DNA of 64,000 bases, taken from assembly GCA_900466945.1 (NCBI GenBank), contig UBNV01000021.1, forward strand, positions 124,001-188,000, given 5' to 3'. The position numbers and the translations under genes are program-made. The notes under the pieces were generated by a model. It searched no databases, was not told where the DNA came from, and worked only from the letters and a program-made list of their open reading frames with translations. This DNA comes from Hyphomicrobiales bacterium (GTDB lineage: Bacteria > Pseudomonadota > Alphaproteobacteria > Rhizobiales > Rhizobiaceae). Positions 1 through 8,339 of this stretch are shown here, piece by piece (position 1 is the stretch's first letter; the number at the start of each line of letters is the position of its first letter).

Positions 1-144
1 AGCCGCCAGTATCTTGCCTTCGAGCCCGATGTCGAAGACGCCGGCCCGTTCCGAATAGAGGCCGGCAAGGGCCGCCAGGATCAGCGGGATCGACAGACGG
101 ATCGTCGAGCCGAGGATGCTGATGAGCATGTCGAATGATTCCAT
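1..144 (-). CDS. ABC transporter permease, second subunit (5' part only)
   Basis: The first 48 codons of a gene that continues beyond the left edge of the window. The visible peptide starts MESFDMLISILGSTIRLSIP and goes on through LAGLYSERAGVFDIGLEGK, the usual N-terminus of the second permease of BMP-type (nucleoside/simple sugar, NupQ/YufQ-like) ABC importers. The start lies only 10 bases after the stop of the preceding permease gene, so it is the fourth cistron of the importer operon. It would be an inner-membrane channel subunit pairing with the other permease. The family assignment rests on this short N-terminus plus operon context; the rest of the gene is not visible. Confidence 0.82.
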   Translation of the reverse strand, partial: MESFDMLISILGSTIRLSIPLILAALAGLYSERAGVFDIGLEGKILAA

Positions 145-154
145 GGTCGCGTCC

Positions 155-1258
155 TCAGGCCTTCGTCAGTGACTGGTAGATGCGCACGATCATCGGGCGG
201 CACATGAATTCGAGAGCACCGGCAAACAGGATCACCAAGCCCTGGATGACCACGATCATCTCGCGAGTGATGTTGGGCATGTCGAAGGAAAGCCATGCGC
301 CGCCCTGATAGAGAATGCCGAACAGGATGGCGGCAAGCACGATGCCGAGCGGATGATTGCGCCCCATCAGCGACACGGCAATGCCGACAAAGCCGGCGCC
401 CGCGACGAATTCCACCTGCAGGCGGGCAGACGCGCCGAGCACCGGGTTAAGCGCCATCATACCGGCGAGACCGCCTGATATCAGCATGGTGATCATGACG
501 ATCTTCACATACGGAATGCCCGCATAGGCGGCAGCCGAGCGGCTGATACCGAGCGTACGCATCTCGTAGCCGAGCTTGGTGCGCCAGATCAGCACCCAGA
601 CGACGACGCACATCACGAGCGCGATCAGGAAGGACACGTTGAACGGGGCAGGTCCAAGCGTGCCGCCGAACATGGCAATCAGCCAGTCGAGTTTCGGCAA
701 CTGGCCACCTTCGAGGAAGGTGCGGGTCTCAGGCGCCATCTTGCCGGGAACGATCAGCACGTTGACCAGGAGATAGACCATCAGCGCGGCGCCGATGAAG
801 TTGAACATGATCGTGGTGATGACGATGTGGCTGCCGCGCTTCGCCTGCAGCCAGGCCGGGATCAGCGCCCAGGCAGCACCGAACAAGGCAGCCGCCAGGA
901 TCGCAAACGGCATGGTGACATACCACGGCACGTAGTGATCGAGCGCCAGTGCTGCGAGCGCCGCACCGAGGCCACCCAGATAGGCCTGGCCCTCGGAGCC
1001 GATATTGAACAAGCCGGCATGATAGGCGACCGCCACGGAAAGGCCGGTGAAGATGAAGCTGGTCGCATAAAACAGCGTGAAGCCAATGCCTTCACCGCTG
1101 CCGAGCGCGCCCTCGATCATCAGCTTCAGCGCCTCCCACGGGTTCTCGCCGATGATCCAGACCACGAGCCCCGACACCAAGAAGGCAAGCGTGAGGTTGA
1201 TCAGCGGCAGCAGCGCATAATTGATCCAGTTAGGAAGGGGTACGGATGCAGTGCTCAT
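155..1258 (-). CDS. ABC transporter permease, first subunit (BMP/nucleoside type)
   Basis: A 367-residue very hydrophobic protein with about nine or ten predicted membrane segments. It contains the family-typical stretch FNIGSEGQAYLGG near residues 90-100 and LNPVLGASARLQVEFVAGAG further on, as in the permeases of RfuC/NupP-like importers. It forms the inner-membrane channel with the partly visible second permease. I place the start at the ATG at 1258, seven bases after the ATPase stop, because GAGGA sits just upstream of it. A TTG at 1276 in frame would overlap the ATPase gene. The substrate is not readable from the sequence; purine nucleosides or a related compound are the usual cargo of this class. 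Confidence 0.88.
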   Translation of the reverse strand: MSTASVPLPNWINYALLPLINLTLAFLVSGLVVWIIGENPWEALKLMIEGALGSGEGIGFTLFYATSFIFTGLSVAVAYHAGLFNIGSEGQAYLGGLGAALAALALDHYVPWYVTMPFAILAAALFGAAWALIPAWLQAKRGSHIVITTIMFNFIGAALMVYLLVNVLIVPGKMAPETRTFLEGGQLPKLDWLIAMFGGTLGPAPFNVSFLIALVMCVVVWVLIWRTKLGYEMRTLGISRSAAAYAGIPYVKIVMITMLISGGLAGMMALNPVLGASARLQVEFVAGAGFVGIAVSLMGRNHPLGIVLAAILFGILYQGGAWLSFDMPNITREMIVVIQGLVILFAGALEFMCRPMIVRIYQSLTKA

Positions 1259-1265
1259 CAAATCC

Positions 1266-2786
1266 TCAAGCGGCAATGCCGGCCATCATCAGGCCGAGTG
1301 TCTGTTCGCCTGTATCAGGCGTCTTCTCGCCGACAACCTTGCCGGCAAACATCACCAGGATCCGGTCGGAGAGTGAGCGGATCTCGTCCAGTTCGACGGA
1401 GACGAGCAGCACGGCCTTGCCGGCGTCGCGCGTCTCCACGATCCGCTTGTGAATGAATTCGATGGCGCCGATATCGACGCCGCGGGTCGGCTGGCCGACG
1501 ATCAGAAGCTTCGGATCGCGCTCGATTTCGCGGGCAACCACGATCTTCTGCTGGTTGCCGCCCGAGAAGTTGGCGGTCTTCAGCCGTGGATTCGGTGGGC
1601 GGATGTCGTATTTCTCGATTTCCTCGACCGCCGCCTTGCGCATAAAGTCGGGGTTCAGGAACGGGCCTTTGCCATAGCGCTCGTCGCGGTGATAGCCGAG
1701 AATGGCATTCTGGCTCTCCTCGAAGGGCAGCACCAGACCCATGTGGTGCCGGTCTTCCGGAATATGCGCGACACCGATGCCTCGCAGTTCCGCCGGGTCG
1801 AGGCCGGCAACATTATTGCCGTTGATCCAGATCTCACCGGAGGTCGGTTTGCGAATGCCGGTGATCGCTTCCAAGAGCTCGCTCTGGCCATTGCCGGCCA
1901 CGCCTGCGATCCCAACGATCTCGCCGGAGCGCACGTCGAAGGAGACGTTGTCGACCATGACGACGCCTCTGCTGTCCTTGACGGTCAGGTTGCGCACAGA
2001 GAGGAAGATCTCACCCGGATTGGCGGGTTGCTTTTCCACATGCAGCAGCACGCGGCGTCCGACCATCAGCTCGGCGAGTTCTTCGACCGTGGTCTCGGAG
2101 GTCTTGCGGGTGGCGACGATCTCGCCGCGGCGCATGACGGACACCGTGTCGGTGATCGCCATGATCTCGCGCAGCTTGTGGGTGATCAGGATCACCGTCT
2201 TGCCCTGGTCGCGCAGCACGCCGAGGATCTTGAACAGGTGGTCGGCTTCCGCCGGTGTCAAAACGCCCGTCGGCTCGTCGAGGATCAGGATCTCGGCACC
2301 GCGATAGAGCGCTTTCAGGATTTCGACGCGCTGTTGCAGACCAACAGGCAGTTCCTCGACGATCGCATCGGGATCCACGTCCAGTTCGTAATCGTCTTCC
2401 AGCTTTTTCAGCGCCGCGCGCGCCGCATCCGTGCCCTTGCCGAGCAGGGCGCCGCCTTCGGCGCCGAGCATCAGGTTTTCAAGCACGGAGAAGTTCTCGA
2501 CCAGCATGAAGTGCTGGTGCACCATTCCGATACCGGAACTGATGGCGGCCTGGCTGTCCTTGATGGTAATCGGCTTGCCGTCGATCTGGATGGATCCCTG
2601 GTCGGCCTGATAGAAGCCGTAGAGGATCGACATCAGCGTCGACTTGCCCGCACCGTTTTCGCCGATGATGCCGTGGATCGAGCCCTTGGCGACCGTCAGA
2701 TTGATGTTCTTGTTGGCATGCACCGCACCGAACTTTTTGTCGATGCCGATCAGTTCGATCGCGGGTGCCTGGTTCGCTGCACTCAT
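1266..2786 (-). CDS. ABC transporter ATP-binding protein (two nucleotide-binding domains)
   Basis: A 506-residue ATPase with two fused ABC domains, as in all BMP-type and sugar importers of the NupO/MglA/XylG architecture. The first domain has Walker [10 protein letters not shown], a weak signature motif ELPVGLQQR and Walker B ILILDEPT. The second has the degenerate Walker [10 protein letters not shown], signature FSGGNQQK and a divergent Walker [13 protein letters not shown], a family-typical asymmetry. It powers import through the two permeases encoded downstream. The ATG at 2786 is preceded by GGGGGA five bases upstream, so I prefer it to a TTG at 2807. Gene order binding protein, ATPase, permease, permease is the standard operon order. 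Confidence 0.93.
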   Translation of the reverse strand: MSAANQAPAIELIGIDKKFGAVHANKNINLTVAKGSIHGIIGENGAGKSTLMSILYGFYQADQGSIQIDGKPITIKDSQAAISSGIGMVHQHFMLVENFSVLENLMLGAEGGALLGKGTDAARAALKKLEDDYELDVDPDAIVEELPVGLQQRVEILKALYRGAEILILDEPTGVLTPAEADHLFKILGVLRDQGKTVILITHKLREIMAITDTVSVMRRGEIVATRKTSETTVEELAELMVGRRVLLHVEKQPANPGEIFLSVRNLTVKDSRGVVMVDNVSFDVRSGEIVGIAGVAGNGQSELLEAITGIRKPTSGEIWINGNNVAGLDPAELRGIGVAHIPEDRHHMGLVLPFEESQNAILGYHRDERYGKGPFLNPDFMRKAAVEEIEKYDIRPPNPRLKTANFSGGNQQKIVVAREIERDPKLLIVGQPTRGVDIGAIEFIHKRIVETRDAGKAVLLVSVELDEIRSLSDRILVMFAGKVVGEKTPDTGEQTLGLMMAGIAA

Positions 2787-2854
2787 TCCGGTCCCCCAGA
2801 CATACAATAAGGGCGCAAGACGACAACTGAGCCGCCTTGCGCCCGGATTCTAGA

Positions 2855-3847
2855 TCACTTCGGGCAGGAATTGTCCGACATGTAGTCGTGGACCTTCACG
2901 GTGCCCGCAGCGATGTCGGCCTTGGCCTTTTCGACGGCAGCCTTCATCTCTTCGGTGATCAGCTTGGCATTGTTGTCGTCGAGTGCGTAGGCGACACCCT
3001 CCTGAGCCACGCCGAGAACCTGCAGGCCGGGGGTGAACTTGTCGCCCTTGGAATCGGCATAGGCGTTGTAGACGGCGAGGTCGACGCGCTTGACCATCGA
3101 GGTCAGAACCGAACCCGGATGCAGGTGGTTCTGGTTGGAATCGACGCCGATCGACAGCTTGCCGTTGTCGGCAGCGGTTTGCAGTACGCCGAGACCGGTG
3201 GCACCGGCTGCCGCGTAAACGACGTCCGCACCCTGGTCGATCTGGTTCTTGGTGAGTTCACCGCCACGAACCGGGTCGTTCCAGGCAGCGCCCGTCGTGC
3301 CGGTCATGTTCTGGAAGACCTGGATGTCTGCCTTGGCAGCGCGCGCGCCCTGCTCGTAGCCGCAGGCGAACTTGCGGATCAGCGGAATGTCCATGCCGCC
3401 GACGAAGCCGACCTTGCCGGTGGTGGACGCCATGCCGGCGAGCAGGCCAACGAGGTAAGACCCTTCCTCTTCCTTGTAGACAACCGAACGGACATTCGGC
3501 TTGTCGACGACGGAATCGACGATCACGAATTGGGTATCCGGGAATTCAGCGGCAACCTTTTCGACGGCCGAGGTCCAGGCGAAAGAAACGGCGACGATCG
3601 GGTTGAAGCCGCGCGAAGCGAAGTTGCGGATCGCCTGTTCGCCCTGCGTGTCGCTGGTCGGCTCGAAGTCGCGGTAGTCGATGCCGGTTTCGGCCTTGAA
3701 CTTCTCGGCGCCACCGTAAGCGGCTTCGTTGAAGGATTTGTCGAACTTGCCGCCCGTGCCGTAGACCAGCGCCGGCTTGACGTCGGCCGCAAGCGCGGTC
3801 GCCGACATCGCGGCCAAGGCAAAGAGACTGAGGAGGGTTTTCTTCAT
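2855..3847 (-). CDS. BMP family ABC transporter substrate-binding protein
   Basis: A 330-residue exported binding protein. It begins with a classic signal peptide (KK, hydrophobic core, cleavage after ALA around residue 20) followed by DVKPALVYGTGGKFDKSFN, the N-terminal motif of the basic membrane protein (BMP/PnrA/Med) family. Conserved FAWTSAVEKVAAEFPDTQF, VGFVGGMDIP and YAAAGATGLGV also fit. It captures the ligand in the periplasm and delivers it to the permease pair. It is the first gene of the operon; 68 bases separate its stop from the ATPase start. BMP proteins commonly bind nucleosides or other small heterocycles; this one cannot be assigned from sequence alone. It has no lipobox, so it is a soluble periplasmic protein. 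Confidence 0.92.
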   Translation of the reverse strand: MKKTLLSLFALAAMSATALAADVKPALVYGTGGKFDKSFNEAAYGGAEKFKAETGIDYRDFEPTSDTQGEQAIRNFASRGFNPIVAVSFAWTSAVEKVAAEFPDTQFVIVDSVVDKPNVRSVVYKEEEGSYLVGLLAGMASTTGKVGFVGGMDIPLIRKFACGYEQGARAAKADIQVFQNMTGTTGAAWNDPVRGGELTKNQIDQGADVVYAAAGATGLGVLQTAADNGKLSIGVDSNQNHLHPGSVLTSMVKRVDLAVYNAYADSKGDKFTPGLQVLGVAQEGVAYALDDNNAKLITEEMKAAVEKAKADIAAGTVKVHDYMSDNSCPK

Positions 3848-4102
3848 GGTGCAGCCCTGTTGTTGCTATTGATCTTGTTGGGTCCTCCCGCAAGCCTTCC
3901 TCATGAGAAAGACATGTCTGCGGAACCGCCGCCCCCTGTTCCGGAGGTCCTGGCTGGCTTTCATCCTTGCATGGCTCGTTTCAAAATTCACCAGATTTTT
4001 TTCATCTGGTAAAGATTCACAAGCCTGCTGATTTTTCAGCGCCGGGCGCTGAAAAATCAGTCAGATCAATGGGATTTATGCTGCACCTTTGGGCATTCGC
4101 CC
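3848..4102. promoter_or_regulatory. Leader/promoter region of the BMP importer operon
   Basis: A 255-base gap between the start of the binding protein gene and the end of msrA, both on the minus strand. It must contain the importer promoter. Two inverted repeats are visible: an ACCAGAT/ATCTGGT hairpin at about 3990-4010 around a T-rich loop, and the perfect palindrome at 4028-4060 listed separately. I see no known riboswitch consensus. Confidence 0.4.
4028..4060. repeat. 33-bp perfect palindrome between msrA and the importer operon
   Basis: The 16 bases CTGATTTTTCAGCGCC, a central G, and then the exact reverse complement of the first arm. The A/T runs lie inside the arms, with T before and A after the GC core on either strand. 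It is therefore not a conventional T-tailed terminator. It sits 43 bases beyond the msrA stop and 181 bases before the binding protein start. It could halt msrA transcription, or be bound by a dimeric regulator of the importer operon. Confidence 0.7.
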
Positions 4103-4762
4103 TCAAGCCGCGGGCGAAATCGGGCAGGAGACGCCCGTGCCGCGCAGGCCGCAGTAACCATTCGGATTCTTTGCCAGATACTGCTGGTGATAATCCTCTG
4201 CATAGTAGAACGGGCCGGCATGGGCGATTTCCGTCGTCACCCGGCTGTTGCGTCCGGCCTTCACCAGCGCCTCCTGGAACCGGTCGCGAACGGCAAGAGC
4301 AAGCGCCATGTCGTCCTCGTCCTCGACATAGATGGCCGAGCGATAGGTGGTGCCGATATCATTGCCCTGGCGCATGCCCTGGGTCGGATCATGTGCCTCG
4401 AAGAAGATCTTCAGCAGCCCTTCCAGCGAGATCTTCGCAGGATCATAGACCGCCTTCACCACTTCGGTGTGACCGGTCAGGCCCGTGACGGTTTCCTGAT
4501 AGGTCGGATTGGGCGTGATGCCGCCCTGGTAGCCCGAAACGGTGAGATAGACGCCCGGCGTCTGCCACAGCAGACGTTCAGCACCCCAGAAGCAGCCCAT
4601 GCCTAGATAGACTGTCTTCATGCCGTCAGGCGCCGGACCCTTCAGCGGCAAGCCGGAAATGAAATGCGTGGACGCCGTCGGGATCGGCTCCGCGCGGCCG
4701 GGCAGTGCGTTTTCTGCGGTCGGCATGGCAGTCTTCTTGTTGAACATGTCGATCAGGAACAT
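4103..4762 (-). CDS. msrA: Peptide-methionine (S)-S-oxide reductase MsrA
   Basis: A 219-residue MsrA, which reduces methionine-S-sulfoxide in proteins and free methionine using thioredoxin. The catalytic motif GCFWGAE is present with the nucleophilic Cys at residue 57, followed by the typical VSGYQGG and, later, [16 protein letters not shown] and YRSAIYV. The N-terminal ~45 residues are the extension seen in many rhizobial MsrA proteins. There is no export signal, so it acts in the cytoplasm. It is a stand-alone gene; no msrB lies nearby. Confidence 0.95.
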   Translation of the reverse strand: MFLIDMFNKKTAMPTAENALPGRAEPIPTASTHFISGLPLKGPAPDGMKTVYLGMGCFWGAERLLWQTPGVYLTVSGYQGGITPNPTYQETVTGLTGHTEVVKAVYDPAKISLEGLLKIFFEAHDPTQGMRQGNDIGTTYRSAIYVEDEDDMALALAVRDRFQEALVKAGRNSRVTTEIAHAGPFYYAEDYHQQYLAKNPNGYCGLRGTGVSCPISPAA

Positions 4763-4947
4763 CTGGTACCTCCTGAGGCCGGTCTGTCGGCCTAGTCCTG
4801 TTGTATGAATTCCGCCTCGAGGCGGAGCCGGGTGCCGCGTTGATCGCAGTTCCGGGGTATGGACACTTGGTCGCGGATATCGCGAAAAACTTACAAACCG
4901 GCCGGCTCTTGCCGATGGTTTTGTGCGTCAAGCAGCCTGAAATGGCG

Positions 4948-5271
4948 TCAGGCGGCGAAACGCCCGGCCGGCGAAGGCTTCTTGTAGCCGATCATCCAGA
5001 AACCCAGCGACAGAACGACAAACGCGGCCGACGCCGGCTGCGGCAGAACCACGTCGCGCAACGCAAGCCATGCGCCATCACCGAGCCGTGCCACAACCAG
5101 GCCTTCGAGACCCATGAGCGAGCCCGGATGTGCATCGATCCACGCCTCCGAAATCGGCGTCATGATCACTTGCGATGCCGAAACCGACGCGATCGAATCC
5201 ACAACGCCGAACACGACGCCGATGCAAAGCGCAAGCAAACTCAAGATCCTGAACAGGAATCGCACGACCAA
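4948..5271 (-). CDS. Small membrane protein of unknown function
   Basis: A 107-residue protein with one N-terminal hydrophobic helix (about residues 5-27) and a second near the C-terminus (about 80-98, AAFVVLSLGFWMIGYKK), with a short polar loop between them. I do not recognise a functional domain; it resembles conserved small rhizobial membrane proteins. The loop after the first helix could be periplasmic. It stands alone on the minus strand between msrA and a tRNA gene. Codon use looks like its neighbours, and the positions of the hydrophobic helices make it a credible gene. Confidence 0.65.
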   Translation of the reverse strand: MVVRFLFRILSLLALCIGVVFGVVDSIASVSASQVIMTPISEAWIDAHPGSLMGLEGLVVARLGDGAWLALRDVVLPQPASAAFVVLSLGFWMIGYKKPSPAGRFAA

Positions 5272-5438
5272 AGTCTCCGGCTGAAGCCCGTCACGGCCTG
5301 CAACCCGCCGCGCTCGGCCTTATAGATAGGGAATTGTCGGCCGATGTCAAAATTCTGATAGAATTAGGTTGATCCGCCGGAATTCATCGGTATATATCGC
5401 GCCCGACCAACCGCGGTGGTTTTCCCCGCGATCCCCCT

Positions 5439-5528
5439 GGACAGGTGGCCGAGTGGTTTAAGGCGCACGCCTGGAACGCGTGTGTGCGTGAAAGCGTACC
5501 GTGGGTTCGAATCCCACCCTGTCCGCCA
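5439..5528 (+). tRNA. tRNA-Ser (anticodon GGA)
   Basis: A 90-nt class II tRNA with encoded CCA. The acceptor GGACAGG pairs with CCTGTCC, followed by discriminator G and CCA. The anticodon arm is CACGC-CTGGAAC-GCGTG, giving anticodon GGA (reads UCC and UCU). A long variable arm typical of serine tRNAs lies between the anticodon and T arms, and the T arm carries GGTTCGAATCC. Confidence 0.97.
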
Positions 5529-5636
5529 TCTCCCGAGAAAACCAGTTGGTAATTCCGCGTGGCATTCCCTGTGTCGACCGCGACTTTGCCGTCGTCAGCT
5601 GATTTCTTTGCCGCGGTTTCCCGTCGTGCTGGGTTC

Positions 5637-5661
5637 GGAACCTTGATATCTCCCAGCCGTT
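5637..5661 (+). promoter_or_regulatory. EcfG (RpoE2) general stress promoter
   Basis: GGAAC, 16 bases, then CGTTCT, a perfect match to the alphaproteobacterial general-stress sigma consensus GGAAC-N16/17-CGTT. It lies 35 bases before the start codon of the TUDOR-like gene at 5696, an appropriate distance for a short leader. The motif match is seen in the sequence; control by EcfG is inferred. Confidence 0.75.
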
Positions 5662-5695
5662 CTCCGCAAGCACAGTTCATTGTGAGGAACGAACA

Positions 5696-5905
5696 ATGAC
5701 CAAGAACATTCGCAAGGGCGACAAGGTCGAATGGGAGACCAGCCAGGGCACGACCACGGGCAAGGTGGTGAAAAAGCAGACGACGCAGACGAAGATCAAG
5801 GGTCATGAGGTCAAGGCCTCCAAGGCGGATCCGCAGTTCATCGTCGAGAGCTCGAAGACTGGCAAGCGCGCGGCTCACAAGCCCGAGTCCCTCCACAAGG
5901 CCTGA
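5696..5905 (+). CDS. Hypervirulence-associated TUDOR-domain-like protein (DUF2945)
   Basis: A 69-residue lysine- and threonine-rich protein that reads [21 protein letters not shown] from residue 7 and then contains [16 protein letters not shown] and HKPESL. This is the pattern of the small DUF2945/HVA-TUDOR family, a compact beta fold found in bacteria and fungi whose biochemical role is not established. It is cytoplasmic, with no signal or membrane segment. A GGAAC-N16-CGTT promoter sits directly upstream, which suggests induction in the general stress response. The start is the ATG after GAGGAACGAACA. Confidence 0.85.
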   Translation: MTKNIRKGDKVEWETSQGTTTGKVVKKQTTQTKIKGHEVKASKADPQFIVESSKTGKRAAHKPESLHKA

Positions 5906-6033
5906 TCCTCGCGAAAATTGCCCCGCACAGGCCGATCTTCCATTTCGTCGGCTGGCGGCAACCGGATTGCAGCCATACCTCCCCCCTGCTAGCGTCGGTT
6001 TGGCGACTGCGCCGGATTGTGGAGAGTGGATCA

Positions 6034-7020
6034 ATGTCGGGTAACGAGGCAACGAAAAGGTCGCGGCTGAAGATCGGCTTCGTCCTGTCGCGGTCCTTCA
6101 CGCTCTCGGCCTTCGCGCTTTTCATCGATACCATCCGCCTTGCCAGCGATGAGTATGATCGCTCTGGTCGCGTTCTCGCCGACTGGCAGGTGATCGGCAG
6201 CACGCGTCATCTGATAACCTCGAGCTGTGGAGTCCAGGTCGCCCCCACCAGCGACTTTGTCGATCCCAGCCGCTTTGACTACATAGTCGTGGTCGGCGGC
6301 CTGCTCGGTCGCCAGCCCGCTGTGGACGACCAGACCATCGCCTTCCTAAAGAAGGCCGATGCACAAAAGGTGCCTTTGATCGGGCTTTGCACCGGCACCT
6401 TCATCCTCGCCGAAGCCGGGCTGATGAAAAACCACCAGACCTGCGTCAGCTGGCTGCATTACCAGGAGTTCCGCGACCGGTTCCCGGATCACGAAGTCCG
6501 CTCCGACCGCTTGTTCAATCTCGATCGCCGCCGCGGTTCCTGTGCCGGCGGCAGCAGCTCGGCCGATCTCGCAGCCTTCATCGTGCGCCAGTATCTTGGC
6601 CATGACGCCGAGCGAAATGCACTCGAAGTCCTGCAGATCGAGAAGGCCCGCACCAATAAGGATATCCAGGTCCGCCGGCCACTTACGATCGAATGCGACG
6701 ATCCCCGGGTGAAGGCCGTCCTGATCCTGATGGAGCAGAGCCTGGAAAACGAGCTGACCATTGATCAGCTCGCCCGCTCCGTCGGCCTGTCGCGCCGCCA
6801 GTTGGAGCGTCTCTTCGCCCAGAAGATCGATGTGTCACCGGCCCGGATCTACACGAAGCTCAGGATGGAACGCGCCAAGATGCTGGTCACCCAGACCAAT
6901 GCCTCGCTGATCGATATCGCCCTGCAGGTCGGTTTCCAGAACACCTCCCATTTCACTCGCGTCTTCAAGGGCACCTATGGCCGCACACCCGGCCAGATGC
7001 GCAGCCACCCGGCCGCCTGA
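6034..7020 (+). CDS. GlxA family transcriptional regulator (DJ-1/PfpI + AraC)
   Basis: A 328-residue regulator with two domains. Residues ~12-185 form a class I glutamine amidotransferase-like (DJ-1/PfpI) fold with LCTGTF and a Cys at about residue 119 in the nucleophile elbow. Residues ~225-325 are an AraC-type DNA-binding domain ([16 protein letters not shown] followed by [18 protein letters not shown]). In characterised relatives such as GbdR and ArgR the first domain senses a small amine or amino acid ligand. The target here is unknown, since neighbouring genes are not obviously catabolic. I start at the ATG at 6034, preceded by GGAGAGTGGATCA; a GTG at 6019 is an alternative. Confidence 0.9.
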   Translation: MSGNEATKRSRLKIGFVLSRSFTLSAFALFIDTIRLASDEYDRSGRVLADWQVIGSTRHLITSSCGVQVAPTSDFVDPSRFDYIVVVGGLLGRQPAVDDQTIAFLKKADAQKVPLIGLCTGTFILAEAGLMKNHQTCVSWLHYQEFRDRFPDHEVRSDRLFNLDRRRGSCAGGSSSADLAAFIVRQYLGHDAERNALEVLQIEKARTNKDIQVRRPLTIECDDPRVKAVLILMEQSLENELTIDQLARSVGLSRRQLERLFAQKIDVSPARIYTKLRMERAKMLVTQTNASLIDIALQVGFQNTSHFTRVFKGTYGRTPGQMRSHPAA

Positions 7021-7140
7021 CGTCTGGTGCTTCAGGTGTCGCTGTTTTAGTTGTGCTCGCTGCGACGACATGCGGCGAGATCACCGTCTTGTGAGCAGCG
7101 CGGCCCGATGCTATCCACGGCAAATCTGTCGGGGGATGGA

Positions 7141-7533
7141 ATGACTGAAACGGGCATCCGGATGAGCTTTGAGCGAGCGATACGCATCATCTGCGTCGTC
7201 GCGCTCGTTCTGCTCGGCCTCGCCCATCAACCGGTCGCCGCACCCGCGACGCAATTCTCCCCGGACGAAATCGCTGCCCTGATGCTGCCCGACGGCACCC
7301 TGCCGGAGCTCTGCCTGCCCTCGGATGACGGCAAGGCAAAGCCTCATGCCGACGCATCCGATTGTGAGGCCTGCCGGATCTCGGCCGCCGTCCTCCTGCC
7401 GGCGCCTGCCGATGCCGTTGGCAGGCGCATGGCCCTGGCCGCCTCTGTCAGCCTACCGCCGCAGGCAGAGGCGCACTACCGCCAGCTTTTCCCGCCCAAC
7501 ACCCATCCCCGCGCACCACCCGTCACCGTCTGA
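7141..7533 (+). CDS. Exported protein with Cys cluster, unknown function
   Basis: A 130-residue protein with a hydrophobic N-terminal segment at about residues 14-33 ending in VAAPA, consistent with a signal peptide or anchor. A middle part contains three cysteines in the order CLP, then CEAC about 20 residues later. The spacing recalls small DUF2946-type proteins found beside metal-related membrane proteins, but the match is weak. The start is the ATG at 7141 after GGGGGATGGA. It is followed 88 bases on by a Crp-Fnr gene and then a PepSY membrane protein, so the three may form one unit concerned with metal or redox at the cell surface; that link is inferred from position only. Confidence 0.6.
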   Translation: MTETGIRMSFERAIRIICVVALVLLGLAHQPVAAPATQFSPDEIAALMLPDGTLPELCLPSDDGKAKPHADASDCEACRISAAVLLPAPADAVGRRMALAASVSLPPQAEAHYRQLFPPNTHPRAPPVTV

Positions 7534-7621
7534 TCGGTCACGGCCGGCGCGTCCTCGCGTCCGGTCACCAGTGTCGTCAGGCCGGTGAGTTTGCACGCTT
7601 TGCAGCTCCGGTCGAAATCGG

Positions 7622-8311
7622 ATGTCTGTCATGCTGCCACTCCTTGCCGATCGCAGGCCGTCGCCTGCGTTTCCGCCCGCGTCTTCCGCAACCCCCAGGC
7701 CAACAAGACCTACCCTGGCCGGCCCGCTTCTGCCGCCGAGAACCGTGGTTTTCCTCGAGGGCCTCGCCGGCTCTCCGCAGTACCGCGTGGTCGACGGCTG
7801 TGTCGCCACAGCCCAGACCCTGTCGGATGGGCGGCGCCAAATCATCGACCTCGTCGGACCCTGCCGGCTGATCGGCCTCGGGCTCGGTGAACACACCAGA
7901 TACTCGGTGGGAACCCTCGGCTTCACCCGCCTGGAAGCCGTGTCTGACACCATCAGCCAGAGCGAACGAGACCTGGCGCTCAGCGAAATGCTTACCCGCT
8001 CCGAAGGTCTGGTCATGTTGCTTGGCCGCAAGACGGCGCCCGAACGCGTGGCCTTTGCCGTGCTTGATCTCGCCCGGCAATTCGGCCGCCCGGCGCGCGA
8101 CAAGCGGCGCGGCGCCATCACCTTCCATCTCTATCCCACCCGCGGCGACCTTGCCGATTGGCTTGGTCTCACCGTCGAGACCGTCAGCCGGTGTTTCACC
8201 CGCCTGAAGAAGGCGGGGCTCATCGACATTGAGCGCGGCGATCTCGTCACCGTGATCGATCCGCAACAGCTCTCGGGCCTCGCCGCCGGCGATCGCTCGC
8301 TTTCCCACTGA
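7622..8311 (+). CDS. Crp/Fnr family transcriptional regulator
   Basis: A 229-residue protein with a cNMP-binding-like beta barrel (about residues 40-145) and a C-terminal winged helix of Crp/Fnr type at about 165-225. The recognition helix region reads LGLTVETVSRCFTRLKKAGL. The E..SR pattern is that of FNR/FixK proteins, which bind TTGAT-N4-ATCAA sites. It lacks the N-terminal Cys cluster of oxygen-sensing FNR, so it is more like FixK or Dnr. The N-terminal ~35 residues are Pro/Ala-rich and unlike the family. It lies 28 bases upstream of the PepSY gene and is probably cotranscribed with it. Two ATG codons (7622, 7631) could serve as start. Confidence 0.85.
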   Translation: MSVMLPLLADRRPSPAFPPASSATPRPTRPTLAGPLLPPRTVVFLEGLAGSPQYRVVDGCVATAQTLSDGRRQIIDLVGPCRLIGLGLGEHTRYSVGTLGFTRLEAVSDTISQSERDLALSEMLTRSEGLVMLLGRKTAPERVAFAVLDLARQFGRPARDKRRGAITFHLYPTRGDLADWLGLTVETVSRCFTRLKKAGLIDIERGDLVTVIDPQQLSGLAAGDRSLSH

Positions 8312-8339
8312 ACCTCTCCCCAACCAGTCGAGACCCAGA

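Noticed and set aside
1449-2810. A 453-codon open frame antisense to the importer ATPase
   Set aside because: Opposes both conserved ABC domains; the product is Asp/His/Leu-rich shadow sequence.
3990-4010. Hairpin with T-rich loop upstream of the BMP gene as a riboswitch
   Set aside because: Only a 7-bp stem; no match to known purine or other riboswitch consensus.
2837-4012. A 391-codon open frame antisense to the BMP binding protein
   Set aside because: The opposite strand carries a signal peptide and BMP family motifs; this frame has none.
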